64,000 nt of DNA from Rhodanobacteraceae bacterium. GTDB lineage: Bacteria; Pseudomonadota; Gammaproteobacteria; Xanthomonadales; Rhodanobacteraceae. The translations under genes and the position numbers were made by a program. Shown one piece after another: positions 20,476 through 30,488 of the stretch. The notes below the pieces were generated by a model. That model did not search any database and had not been told where the DNA came from. It worked only from the letters and a program-made list of their open reading frames with translations. The stretch covers positions 236,126 through 300,125 of the forward strand of contig PLNP01000044.1 of NCBI GenBank assembly GCA_003142815.1. The letters are read 5' to 3'. Numbering within the stretch: position 1 is the first letter of the stretch; each line of letters begins with the position of its first letter.

Positions 20476-21333
20476 TCAATGCGCAACCAGCAACGGCAAA
20501 TCGCTGTGCTGGAAAAGATGCCGCGTCGTCCCGCCGAGCACGAGCTCGGTGATCCGCGAATGGCCCCATGCGCCCATCACGATCAGGTCAGCGTTGGTGG
20601 CGTGCGCCGCATCGAGCAGCGCCGCGCCGGATTCCTTGCCAGCCTTGAACGCCTGGAATGTCGCTGTGATGCCACGCCGCGCGAACCACGCGCGCAGATC
20701 GAGCTTCGGCAGATAGCGCAGACCGAAGGGGCTTTCGCCTGGGGCGCCGTCCAGCACGCTCACGTGATCGGCACATTTGAGGAGTGGCAGCGCGCCGCGG
20801 ATAGCCAACGTCGCTTCGCGGCTGTGATTCCACGCGACCACGACATGCGTGCCGACCGTCGCGCACTCCGCGCGCTCCGGTACGACCACGACGGGCGCCG
20901 ATGCGCCGAACACGGTGCGTGAAACCACGCCCCAACCCGTTGGCGTGTTCCGGTCGAGTTGCGGGCGCTCGACGACGACGAGGTCACACCAGCGCGATGC
21001 ATGACACAGCGACTCGATCGAATCGCCCTGTGCGACCTGCCATTCACCATCGATGCCGCATGCATCGAGTTGCGCGCGCCAGAACGGCTCGCACTGCAGC
21101 GCGTCTCGATACAGCAAATCGACTTCGCCCACGTATAGCGCCACCGCCTCCGGCGATGCGTATGCCGTTGGCGCGAGCGGCACGATATGCAGGCCGATCG
21201 CCCAGGCGCCAAGCCGTCGCGCAAGCGCGAGTCCGACCGTGCCTGCGGGCGTCGCGGCATCGCTGCGACGCACATGGATGAGCACATCCAGGGTGGCTGC
21301 TTTCGATACCTCGATATTGGATGTCGTCATCAC
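20476..21333 (-). CDS. Universal stress protein (UspA family, tandem-domain)
   Basis: C-terminal 'NADLIVMGAWGHSRITELVLGGTTRHLFQHSDLPLLVAH'. Confidence 0.92.
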   Translation of the reverse strand: MMTTSNIEVSKAATLDVLIHVRRSDAATPAGTVGLALARRLGAWAIGLHIVPLAPTAYASPEAVALYVGEVDLLYRDALQCEPFWRAQLDACGIDGEWQVAQGDSIESLCHASRWCDLVVVERPQLDRNTPTGWGVVSRTVFGASAPVVVVPERAECATVGTHVVVAWNHSREATLAIRGALPLLKCADHVSVLDGAPGESPFGLRYLPKLDLRAWFARRGITATFQAFKAGKESGAALLDAAHATNADLIVMGAWGHSRITELVLGGTTRHLFQHSDLPLLVAH

Positions 21334-21574
21334 GTTCTCCGGCGATGCGCTGGGCCTAGCTTACGACGTCGTGCGCGTTGCGTCGCGAGCGTCAGGTATT
21401 CGCGTCTTCTATCTAGGTGATCGCGCCGCTGGACCGGCCGTTGGTGCGGGCCTGCGCCATGCGGTGCGCGACCACGCGGCAGGCACCGCGCCCTGTCGAG
21501 CGGGTTCGCGCGCGTGCGATCGCGCGCGCAATCGTCGACAATCCAATCCGGGCATTCACTCGGGACCAAGCGCG

Positions 21575-22285
21575 ATGCGTACGACGATTCTTGCTGCGGC
21601 TTCTGTGGATGGTGCGATGGCGCCTTCGACGACGCGCGTGCCGCCAGCCCGGTACAGCGCCGGGGAAGAAATTGCTTCGAGCGTGATTCACGGCATCGGC
21701 ATCGTGCTCAGCATCGTCGGGCTCGCGATCCTCTCCGCGGTCGCCGCGCGCGGCGGCGATGCGCGCCATGTCGCCAGCGTCTGCATCTATGGCGCGACCT
21801 TGATCCTGCTCTACACGTCATCGACGCTGTATCACAGCATTCGGCACGCGGGTGCCAAGCCGGTACTGCGCCTGCTCGACCATGCGGCCATCTTCCTGCT
21901 GATCGCCGGCACCTACACGCCGGTCACCCTGATCAGCCTGCACGGTCCGTGGGGCTGGTCGCTGTTCGCGATCGTCTGGGCGCTCGCGCTCGCTGGCATC
22001 GCGTTGGAACTGCGTCGCGTGCGCAGCCGTGCACTGATGGCCGCGCTTTACGTCGGCATGGGCTGGGTCGGCCTCATCGCGATCAAACCCCTGGTCGCGA
22101 GCCTGCCATCTGGCGGACTGTGGCTGGTGTTCGGCGGCGGTGCCGCGTACACCCTCGGCGTACCGTTCTATTTGTGGAAGCGGCTGCCGTTCAACCACGC
22201 GTTGTGGCATGTATTCGTCCTGCTTGGCAGCGTGCTGCAGTTCTTCGCGGTGTTGCTCTACGTGTTGCCGGGCGCTTCGCGGTGA
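21575..22285 (+). CDS. Hemolysin III / YqfA-like (PAQR family) membrane protein
   Basis: 'EEIASSVIHGIGIVLSIVG', 'TLYHSIRHAGAKPVLRLLDHAAIFLLIAGTYTP'. Confidence 0.92.
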   Translation: MRTTILAAASVDGAMAPSTTRVPPARYSAGEEIASSVIHGIGIVLSIVGLAILSAVAARGGDARHVASVCIYGATLILLYTSSTLYHSIRHAGAKPVLRLLDHAAIFLLIAGTYTPVTLISLHGPWGWSLFAIVWALALAGIALELRRVRSRALMAALYVGMGWVGLIAIKPLVASLPSGGLWLVFGGGAAYTLGVPFYLWKRLPFNHALWHVFVLLGSVLQFFAVLLYVLPGASR

Positions 22286-22289
22286 GCGC

Positions 22290-22831
22290 CATATTCGTCC
22301 ACGTCCGTGACGCGATCACGTCTTGCGTCGGCGTCGGCCGCCCGAAATAGTAGGCGACCGAACGCACACTCATCGGCTCCGTTCCGAGAGCGCCGTTCTC
22401 GAGCTTGAAGACGATCAACTTGCGCCACGTCGGCGCATCGGTCAGGAACCAGCGGTTGCCGGGCCGTCGAAATAGATCCGCACGCGCACGTTCAATGGTA
22501 ATGGCTGACTGATTCCGTTGCCCGTCGTCATCCAGATTCGCGTCAGCGCGCCGCTGCCGAGCTGCTCGAAGATGACGCCCTGGTCGCCGTCCACCTTAGG
22601 TTCGATGCGAATGAAGCGCTGACCGCCACGGCCAGGATCGACCGACGTTCGATCGAACCGACAGCCGTCCAGGCAATAGCTGCTTGCAAGGTAGTTGCCG
22701 TAGTCACCGCCGACGAGCGCGACGCTGCGAACGTCGCTCCACGTTTCCCATGGCGCGCCGGCCGCTGGCGGCGCTGCCGCTGTGCCAGCACACATCAGCA
22801 GGCTACCGATCAGTACATGGATCCATTTCAC
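22290..22831 (-). pseudogene. DUF2961 family protein, internally deleted and frameshifted
   Basis: N-terminal part with signal peptide ends '...NVRVRIYFDGPATAGS*'; a second frame continues 'NRWFLTDAPTWRKLIVFKLENGALGTEPMSVRSVAYYFGRP'. Confidence 0.55.
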
Positions 22832-22869
22832 GCCCGATTCCCCTCAACCACATCGCGCCGGCACGGCGC

Positions 22870-23358
22870 TCAGCCGACCATAAACGCGAACGCGAAGATG
22901 CCGAGCATCGCGAAGCAGACCGCGAGCTTCAGCGCCGCACCGGCCAGGAAGCCGAGCCACGCACCGACGCCGACGCCAGTCGCCTTGTGCAACGTGCCGC
23001 CAGCGACCAGTTCGCCGATCAGCGCGCCGAAGAACGGGCCGAGCACGATGCCTGGCAGGCCGAAGAAAATGCCGACGAGGGTGCCCAGCACGGCGCCGAT
23101 CACCGCATAACGGCTTGCACCCACTCGTTTCGCGCCGAGCATGCCGGCTACGAAATCGACGATGAGCGCGAGCACGGTCAACACGCCGAGTATGAAGAGA
23201 GTGCGCGTGCCGACATGTGTGAAACCGTCCGCCCATGCGGCGAGCAGCATGCCGCCGAACACGATTGGCACGCCAGGCAGAATCGGCAGAATCGTGCCGA
23301 CGAAGCCGACCACGATCAGCACGGCGGCAAGCGCATACCAGATGATTTGCAAGTCCAT
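22870..23358 (-). CDS. DUF456 family membrane protein
   Basis: Hydrophobic, 'LPILPGVPIVFGGMLLAAW', 'GLPGIVLGPFFGALIGEL'. Confidence 0.9.
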   Translation of the reverse strand: MDLQIIWYALAAVLIVVGFVGTILPILPGVPIVFGGMLLAAWADGFTHVGTRTLFILGVLTVLALIVDFVAGMLGAKRVGASRYAVIGAVLGTLVGIFFGLPGIVLGPFFGALIGELVAGGTLHKATGVGVGAWLGFLAGAALKLAVCFAMLGIFAFAFMVG

Positions 23359-23513
23359 GGGCGAATTGGAATCCGTTTTCGCGCGATGACGACGCCGGCG
23401 CGCGAAAATGCATCGTGATGACGATCCTCGGCAGCGCGCCGGGCCCGTACTCTACCCGACGCGCTGCGGTATTCGCCCAATCGCCGCGTACACCGTCGCA
23501 CGCGCGCTATGTT

Positions 23514-24173
23514 TCAGGCACGATCGAGACGAAACTCGATCGGCACGATTCCCCAAGCAGGGACCGCCTGACCGTCGCGCAGTACCGGCCGGAAATGTGC
23601 ACGCTGCACCGCTTCGCGCGCGGCAGTGTCCAGTTGCGGATGGCCGGAGCTGCGTTCGACCTCGATGCGTTGCACGGCGCCGCCGGCGTCGACCAGCACA
23701 CGCAGCAGCACCGTGCCCTGCTCGCGCTGACGCACCGACGTCGCTGGATAACTGAGGCGAAGCGCACTGTCGTAAGCGAGCGTGCGCGTTTCGCCGCCCG
23801 CCGGCGATGTCGGCGCGTTGGTCGGCGCGGCACTCGCCGGAGCGCTCGCAACGGGCGTCGTCGCGGTGGGCGACTCGATCGGGCTCGTGGTAGTCGCGAC
23901 CGGCACCCGCGGCACGGGCGGTGCCACGACCGGATGATGGCTCGGGTGCGGGTGGGGAAGCGGTAGTGGCTCCGGCGGTATCGGCAGCACAGGCGGCGGC
24001 TTCGTCTCGAAGACCGTTGCCCTGGCGACCTTCGGCAGAATGCGCGGCAACGGCATCGCGATCGGAATCGCGACCACGGCGACCACGATCACATGCATGG
24101 CGAACGTGGTACTCAGCGCGGTGACGCGCTGCCAGTCCAGGGATGAAGTCGAGGCGTCGGCGCGAACGGACAT
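23514..24173 (-). CDS. TonB family energy transducer
   Basis: N-terminal TM, Pro-rich linker, 'DSALRLSYPATSVRQREQGTVLLRVLVDAGGAVQRIEVERSSGHPQLDTAAREAV'. Confidence 0.92.
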   Translation of the reverse strand: MSVRADASTSSLDWQRVTALSTTFAMHVIVVAVVAIPIAMPLPRILPKVARATVFETKPPPVLPIPPEPLPLPHPHPSHHPVVAPPVPRVPVATTTSPIESPTATTPVASAPASAAPTNAPTSPAGGETRTLAYDSALRLSYPATSVRQREQGTVLLRVLVDAGGAVQRIEVERSSGHPQLDTAAREAVQRAHFRPVLRDGQAVPAWGIVPIEFRLDRA

Positions 24174-24436
24174 GGCGTTTCCCCAATTGGAAGGTCATTG
24201 GGTGCAACGCTGTCAAGATCCAAACGGGTTAGCCCTTTGAGTTTTCCCCACGTTTTTGCTTCATGAAGTCCCGCTCAATCAACGCGTTGGAAACAGAGCA
24301 GCGTGTCTTGTGCGCTCTCTCCCCCGAGCGATACTCGGGGGAGAGAGCTTCGAGACTTTACCGAGCTCGAGGAACGTGGAGAAACCTGCAGGGTTAGCCC
24401 GCGTTGCCAACCGCGCACGATGGCTCGCGGCGACTG

Positions 24437-25138
24437 CTACACGCGTCCGACCACAGGCAGCAGTGCGCCGGTGATCGCCGAGGCGCGATCCGACAGCAGG
24501 AACACGATCACATCGGCGAGTTGCTCGGGTTTGACCCAGCGCTCGAAATCCGCGTTCGGCATTTCGGCGCGATTCGGCGGTGTGTCGATGATGCTCGGCA
24601 ACACCGCGTTCACGGTGATGCGATCGTCCTTCAATTCCTCTGCGAGCGCCTCGGTGAGCCGCGCGACGCCGGCCTTCGATGCCGCATACGCGCCCATGCC
24701 AGCTGCGGCCTTGATCGCGCCAGCCGCACCGACATTGACGATGCGCCCGCCGCCGCGCTTGCGCAGATGCACCAGCGCGGCCTTGCTTGCCGCGGCGGCG
24801 GTGCGCACGTTGACCCGATAAAGTAGATCCCAGGTGTCGAGATTGCCGTCCGCGAGGGTCTCCCAGCGGAACGCCCCCGCAATGTTGACCAACGCATCGA
24901 GCCCGCCCAGCGATCGCGCGACTGCGCCAAACGTGTCCTTCGCCGCAGCGGAATCGGCGAGGTCGACGCCGCCGAACAACGTCGCTTCGCCAAGCGCGGC
25001 CGTCGGGCCCGGTGCTGCCGCGCGATCAATTGCCGCGACGCGCGCGCCCGCGATTTGTGCAGCGCGCACGACTGCCGCGCCAAGCGTGCCAAACGCGCCG
25101 GTCACGGCAACCAACTTGTCATTGAGATTCACCGACAT
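24437..25138 (-). CDS. Short-chain dehydrogenase/reductase
   Basis: 'LVAVTGAFGTLGAAVVRAAQIAGARVAAID', 'YAASKAGVARLTEALAEEL'. Confidence 0.92.
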   Translation of the reverse strand: MSVNLNDKLVAVTGAFGTLGAAVVRAAQIAGARVAAIDRAAAPGPTAALGEATLFGGVDLADSAAAKDTFGAVARSLGGLDALVNIAGAFRWETLADGNLDTWDLLYRVNVRTAAAASKAALVHLRKRGGGRIVNVGAAGAIKAAAGMGAYAASKAGVARLTEALAEELKDDRITVNAVLPSIIDTPPNRAEMPNADFERWVKPEQLADVIVFLLSDRASAITGALLPVVGRV

Positions 25139-25228
25139 CTGCTCCGCTCTGAAAGTGCCCACAAGTATCGATGATAGTTCGATGCCGCGCGACGTGGCGG
25201 AGCGCAAAAGATGGACCAGCATTCCGTT

Positions 25229-25511
25229 CCTTCCCCCGCGCAGCGGGGGAGGGTCGAAGCCGCCTTCGGGCGACTGAGGGGAGGGCGGAAGGGGGAGGAT
25301 AGCTTCTAGGTTGCCCCCCATTTCGAAAGCGCCCCGATCCGCGTTACGTGCCGCTCCTGCGGCACGCCCTGCGGGCCGGCTTCGCCGTTCGCTTCGGCAT
25401 TCTGCCTTCGCAGTCGGCACGTGGACTCGCGCCATCCATGGCGCTTGCACTCCGGGTAGCTTCGCTGCTCAACACGGCAGTCCTGCCGTTTTGTCCCCGC
25501 TGTGCAGGGGA
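25229..25511. repeat. Composite dispersed repeat, copy A (modules P1 25229-25295 and P2 25415-25511)
   Basis: Shares P1 'CTTCCCCCGCGC..GGGG..GAAGCCGCCTTCGGGCG..GAGGGG' and P2 'CACGTGgACTCGCGCC.TCCATGGCGCT..CCGGGtAGCTTCGCTGCTCAAcACGGCAGTCCTGCCGTTTTGTCCCC' with 54331-54590. Confidence 0.8.
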
Positions 25512-25803
25512 AGGGAAAGATGTTCGAGCCTTTGGTGCGCGCCATGCGACGTCGGCATGACGCTGCGTGCCGAGCGTGGCTCGCCGTGCATGGTCAGGCC
25601 CTCATCGCGTTTGGGGGCCGCTACGCGACGTGGATGTTGCACCTATGATAGGAATGCGCCGAGACTCTTATTGATCCGGCACTCAGAGTTTGAGTGCCCT
25701 CCGCTTTCCCTCCCCTGCCCAGCGGGGGAGGGCAAGGGTGAGGGATTGATTCGGTCGGTTTGAATCTGAATTCGTTTCGAATCAATAGCGGAGATCAGAA
25801 CCC

Positions 25804-26874
25804 ATGTCCAACATCGCCACGCAGGTTCGCGTGTTGACGCGATCGGTGCTCGTGATCCTCGCGATCTTGTGCACCAGCGCGTGTTATCTGGCGCAGGACG
25901 TATTGGCCCCCTTGGTATTGGGACTATTGCTTGCGTTGTTGCTGTCACCGCTGGTGACGCTGTTCCAACATGCCCGTATCCCGCGCGCGCTTGGAAGCCT
26001 CGCGGTGGTACTGCTGATCGTAGTCGGGATCACGGGCGCGATCTCGGGATTGATGCGGCCGGCACAGGAATGGGTGACCAACGCACCGACCGCCTTGCAG
26101 TCGATCGAACAGCGGCTGCGCCATCTGCGTGCGCCGTTCACCCAGGCGCGCGAAGCCACCCGGAAATTGGAGGACATGGCCCAACCGCCCGCCGCGAAAG
26201 TCGTGGTCGCGGTACAACCGAGCATGCTCGACGACATCGTGGCGGGCACGCCGCATGCGCTCGGCAAGATCGCGGTCGTTCTGCTCCTCGTCTATTTTTT
26301 CCTTTCTTCCGGCGACAGTTTCCTGCGTCGTCTAGTCGAGATTTCACCGGACATGCGCGAGAAGAAAGTGGTCGTGGGCATCGCGCGCGGCATTCAGCAG
26401 GAGATGTCGCGTTATCTGATCATGGTCAGCCTGATCAACCTTGGCTTGGCCGTTGCGACAGCGATCGCGATGGCCCTGCTCGGCGTGCCCAATGCGTTGC
26501 TCTGGGGCGCGCTGGCCGGCGTGTTGAATTTTGCACCGTATGTGGGACCCACGCTCACGATCATCACATTGACCCTGGTCGGGCTCGCCACGTTTCCTTC
26601 GCTCGGCCACGCGTTGGCGCTGCCCGGCGTCTTTTTCCTGATGGCCCTCGTTGAGGGCCAGATGATCACCCCTTTCGTGATCGGTCGTCGCCTCGCGATC
26701 AACCCGGTGATCGTTTTCATCTGGCTTCTGATGTGGGGTTCGTTGTGGGGCATCATCGGCGTATTGCTGGCCGGACCCTTGCTTGCGTGTTTCCGGATCC
26801 TCTGCCAGCACCTTCCATCATTGCAGCCGGTATCCGTGCTGATGGGCGATACCCGGACCGAGTCAGTTGAGTAG
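25804..26874 (+). CDS. AI-2E family transporter (PerM/TqsA-like)
   Basis: Multi-TM, 'LINLGLAVATAIAMALLGVPNALLWGALAGVLNFAPYVGP'. Confidence 0.95.
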   Translation: MSNIATQVRVLTRSVLVILAILCTSACYLAQDVLAPLVLGLLLALLLSPLVTLFQHARIPRALGSLAVVLLIVVGITGAISGLMRPAQEWVTNAPTALQSIEQRLRHLRAPFTQAREATRKLEDMAQPPAAKVVVAVQPSMLDDIVAGTPHALGKIAVVLLLVYFFLSSGDSFLRRLVEISPDMREKKVVVGIARGIQQEMSRYLIMVSLINLGLAVATAIAMALLGVPNALLWGALAGVLNFAPYVGPTLTIITLTLVGLATFPSLGHALALPGVFFLMALVEGQMITPFVIGRRLAINPVIVFIWLLMWGSLWGIIGVLLAGPLLACFRILCQHLPSLQPVSVLMGDTRTESVE

Positions 26875-27874
26875 CCGCGATATCAAGAGGGATGTGAAAT
26901 TTTCGGTTGCCCCGATGATGGATTGGACCGACCGCCACTGTCGGTACTTCCATCGCCTGCTCTCGCCGCATGCGCTGCTGTACACGGAAATGGTTACCGC
27001 GCCGGCGGTGATTCATGGCGATCGCGCGCGGCTGCTCGGTTTTGATCCAGCGGAACAGCCCGTCGCTTTGCAGCTTGGTGGTTCTGACACGGGTGAACTT
27101 GCCGCGGCGGCACGTATTGGCGCGGAGCTCGGTTATATTGAGATCAACCTCAATGTCGGCTGCCCTTCGGATCGTGTGCAGTCGGGGCGCTTTGGTGCGT
27201 GTCTGATGCGCGAGCCAGCGCTGGTCGGGGACTGCGTCGAGGCGATGCGCGATGCGGTCGCGCATACGCGCGCGGCGGTCACGGTGAAATGTCGGATCGG
27301 GGTGGACGATCAGGATGAATATGCCGGGCTTGCGGAATTCGTGGACAAGGTTCACGCATGCGGCTGCAACGTGTTTATCGTGCATGCGCGCAAGGCATGG
27401 TTGCAGGGCCTGTCGCCGAAAGAGAACCGCGAGGTGCCGCCGCTGAATTACGAGCGCGTTTATCGCCTCAAGCGCGAGCACCCCCAGCTCGCGATCATCA
27501 TCAACGGCGGCGTCACCAGCGCGGCCGAAACGCGCGAGCATCTGCGCCACGTCGACGGCGTGATGCTCGGAAGAACCGCATACCACGAGCCGTACCGGCT
27601 CGCCGAGATCGACGCGGACCTGTTCGGCACGTCATTGCCCGATCGCGACGAGGTGCTTGCGCGGCTGCATCCGTACATCGAGGCACATCTCGCGCGCGGC
27701 GATCGATTGCAACACATCAGCCGGCATATTCTCGGCCTGTATCAGGGCCTGCCTGGTGCGCGCGCGTATCGACGCGTGCTCAGCGAGCGTGCGCATTGCG
27801 CCGATGCGGGATGGGAGGTCGTCGAACAGGCGCTGGCTGCGCGGCGCGGGGAACTGCGTAGTCGGGCGGCGTGA
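26867..27874 (+). CDS. dusA: tRNA dihydrouridine synthase DusA
   Basis: 'FSVAPMMDWTDRHCRYFHRLLSPHALLYTEMVTAPAVIHGD', 'INLNVGCPSDRVQSGRFGACLM'. Confidence 0.96.
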   Translation: MSSRDIKRDVKFSVAPMMDWTDRHCRYFHRLLSPHALLYTEMVTAPAVIHGDRARLLGFDPAEQPVALQLGGSDTGELAAAARIGAELGYIEINLNVGCPSDRVQSGRFGACLMREPALVGDCVEAMRDAVAHTRAAVTVKCRIGVDDQDEYAGLAEFVDKVHACGCNVFIVHARKAWLQGLSPKENREVPPLNYERVYRLKREHPQLAIIINGGVTSAAETREHLRHVDGVMLGRTAYHEPYRLAEIDADLFGTSLPDRDEVLARLHPYIEAHLARGDRLQHISRHILGLYQGLPGARAYRRVLSERAHCADAGWEVVEQALAARRGELRSRAA

Positions 27875-28029
27875 AGCTCCGCGCCCGCTGGCCGCGTGTG
27901 ACGCGTGAGCCGAACATGTCTCCGCTGCCTCATGTAGGTGAATCAAGCGACTCACCAATCATTCCAACGCGCAGCTCCGCTTGGCATTCAAGGCACAATA
28001 CGCGCCGCGATCCTGATTCCGTCCACGCA

Positions 28030-29916
28030 ATGTCCCTGGTCAATCTTGTCAGCCTCGACTATTCGGTCGGTGGTCCTTTGCTGCTCGAACACGTCGACCT
28101 CGCGATCGAACGTAACGAGCGTATCTGCATTGTTGGTCGCAACGGCGCCGGCAAGTCGACCTTGCTGAAACTGATCGCGGGTGAGATTCGTCCCGACGAT
28201 GGCGAGGTGCGCGTGCAAGGTGGCGTGCGTGTCGCGCGCCTGGCCCAGGAAGTACCGCATGACGTGGCCGGTTCGGTGTTCGATATCGTCGCCGGCGCGC
28301 TCGGCCACATCGGCGAATGGCTGGCCGAATTCCATCGGCTCACCCATCATCTCGATGTGCCCGGCAATGCCGACAAGATGGGCGCGGTGCAGCAGCGGAT
28401 CGACGCCGAGCACGGTTGGAATCTCGACCAGCGCGTGACCCAGGTGCTGATGCGCCTTCAATTGCGCGAGGACGCGGAATTTTCGGAGTTGTCCGGCGGC
28501 TTGAAGCGGCGCGTGCTGCTCGCGCGGGCGCTGGTGGTCGATCCGGACGTGCTGTTACTCGACGAGCCGACCAACCATCTCGACATCGAGGCGATCGCCT
28601 GGCTGGAACAATTGCTGCTGGATTTTTCCGGCAGCGTCGTCTTCGTTACCCACGATCGCAGTTTTCTGCGCGCGTTGGCGACGCGCATCGTCGAGATCGA
28701 TCGCGGACAGGTAACGAGTTGGCCGGGCGACTACGAAAACTACCTGCGTCGTCGCGAGGAGCGCCTGCATGCCCAAGCGCAGGAGCGCACCCTGTTCGAC
28801 AAGAAGCTCGCGCAGGAAGAAGTCTGGATCCGTCAAGGTATCAAGGCGCGGCGCACGCGCAATGAAGGTCGCGTGCGCGCACTGGAAACGATGCGCCGCG
28901 AGCGCTCGCAGCGGCGCGAGCTTGGCGGCAATGCGAAGCTGCAGGTTGGTGCGGCGGTGGCGTCGGGGCGGCGCGTGATCGACGTCGACAAGATCCGCTT
29001 CGGCTATGGCGGCCGCCTCATCGTGGATGGGCTGACGACGACGATCCAGCGCGGCGATCGCGTCGGTCTGATCGGCGCGAATGGTTCCGGCAAGACCACG
29101 CTGCTGAAACTACTACTCGGCGAGCTTGCGCCGCAAGCGGGCGATGTGCGCCTCGGTACGAATCTCGAGATCGCGTATTTCGATCAGCATCGCACCCATC
29201 TGCGCGAGGACCTCTCCGCTCTCGACAATGTCTCCGAGGGTGCCGAGTTCATCCAGATCAACGGTGCGCGCAAGCACGCGCTCGGTTATCTGCAGGATTT
29301 CCTGTTCTCGCCGGAACGCGCGCGCGCACCGATCACCGCGTTGTCCGGCGGCGAGCGCAATCGCCTGCTGCTGGCGAAGCTGTTCGCGAAGCCGTCGAAC
29401 CTGTTGGTCATGGACGAGCCGACCAACGATCTCGATGTCGAGACACTCGAGCTCCTCGAAGAACTGCTCGCGAGTTATCCCGGCACGCTGCTGCTGGTCT
29501 CGCACGACCGCGAGTTCCTCGACAACGTGGTGACCAGCACGCTCGCACTCGAAGGCGACGGCCGCGTCGGTGAGTACCTCGGCGGCTACACCGATTGGTT
29601 GCGCCAGGCGGTGCCGGCGCCGAGCAAAGCGGAGCGCGCTACCGCCGATGACGCATTCTTCGCTCCTGCGTCAGCGGTTCCGACCGCACTGGCGAAGCCC
29701 AAGCGGAGCTACAAGGATGCACGCGAACTCGACGAGCTGCCGCGACGGATCGAGACGCTCGAAGCGCGGATCGCCGATCTTGGCGCGAAGATGCAGGAGC
29801 CCGCGTTCTACCAGCAGGACAGCGCGGCGATCGTCGCGTCGAACAATGAACTCGCGGTGCTGCAGGCCGAGCTCGATGCCGCTTACCTGCGTTGGCAAAA
29901 GCTCGATGCGGGTTAA
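28030..29916 (+). CDS. uup: ABC-F family ATPase (Uup-like)
   Basis: Two ABC domains (GRNGAGKST, GANGSGKTT), C-terminal coiled coil. Confidence 0.95.
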   Translation: MSLVNLVSLDYSVGGPLLLEHVDLAIERNERICIVGRNGAGKSTLLKLIAGEIRPDDGEVRVQGGVRVARLAQEVPHDVAGSVFDIVAGALGHIGEWLAEFHRLTHHLDVPGNADKMGAVQQRIDAEHGWNLDQRVTQVLMRLQLREDAEFSELSGGLKRRVLLARALVVDPDVLLLDEPTNHLDIEAIAWLEQLLLDFSGSVVFVTHDRSFLRALATRIVEIDRGQVTSWPGDYENYLRRREERLHAQAQERTLFDKKLAQEEVWIRQGIKARRTRNEGRVRALETMRRERSQRRELGGNAKLQVGAAVASGRRVIDVDKIRFGYGGRLIVDGLTTTIQRGDRVGLIGANGSGKTTLLKLLLGELAPQAGDVRLGTNLEIAYFDQHRTHLREDLSALDNVSEGAEFIQINGARKHALGYLQDFLFSPERARAPITALSGGERNRLLLAKLFAKPSNLLVMDEPTNDLDVETLELLEELLASYPGTLLLVSHDREFLDNVVTSTLALEGDGRVGEYLGGYTDWLRQAVPAPSKAERATADDAFFAPASAVPTALAKPKRSYKDARELDELPRRIETLEARIADLGAKMQEPAFYQQDSAAIVASNNELAVLQAELDAAYLRWQKLDAG

Positions 29917-29929
29917 CGAGGTTCGCGTG

Positions 29930-30263
29930 GGCTGACGGCAGCGCTGCCCTCGACGACAGCGCGCGCAGCGTGCTGGTCGGTCATGCGTGGCCTGGCAATG
30001 TGCGTGAGCTCAAGAACGTGCTTCAGCGCGCCGCGCTGCTTTGCCAGAGCGGCGTAATCACCGCGCATGATCTCGGACTCGTCGTAGCGCGCGGGAACAA
30101 CATGGGATGCATCGCGCGGGCCGTGGAGCCCGACCGCGAGATGATCGAATCGGCACTGAAAAATGCTCGTGGCGTGATCAGTCAGGCGGCCGCCGAACTC
30201 GGCTTGTCGAGGCAGGCCTTGTATCGGCGCATGGACAAACTCGGTATCGAGAGCGGCGCGTGA
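29930..30263 (+). pseudogene. C-terminal remnant of an NtrC-family sigma54 response regulator (AAA+ end + Fis HTH)
   Basis: 'ARSVLVGHAWPGNVRELKNVLQRAALLCQ...MIESALKNARGVISQAAAELGLSRQALYRRMDKLGIE'; no receiver or AAA+ core upstream. Confidence 0.7.
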
Positions 30264-30488
30264 TCGCGTTGACTCCGGGTCTGACGACACTCTTCTCGTC
30301 ATTCCGGCTCGCGGTGACCCTGGTGCTGCCGCAAACGGGCGAAATGCGCGAAGCGGAAAGGCGGGTCGATAGCCGTCGGTCCGAAACGCAAATCGCGCAG
30401 TGATGGCGTCGGGTTTCTCGCGCACGGCTTCCGCCGCATGCTCCGGTCTCGCCTATACTTGCGCCATCATCATCAGGGAGTGGGCATC

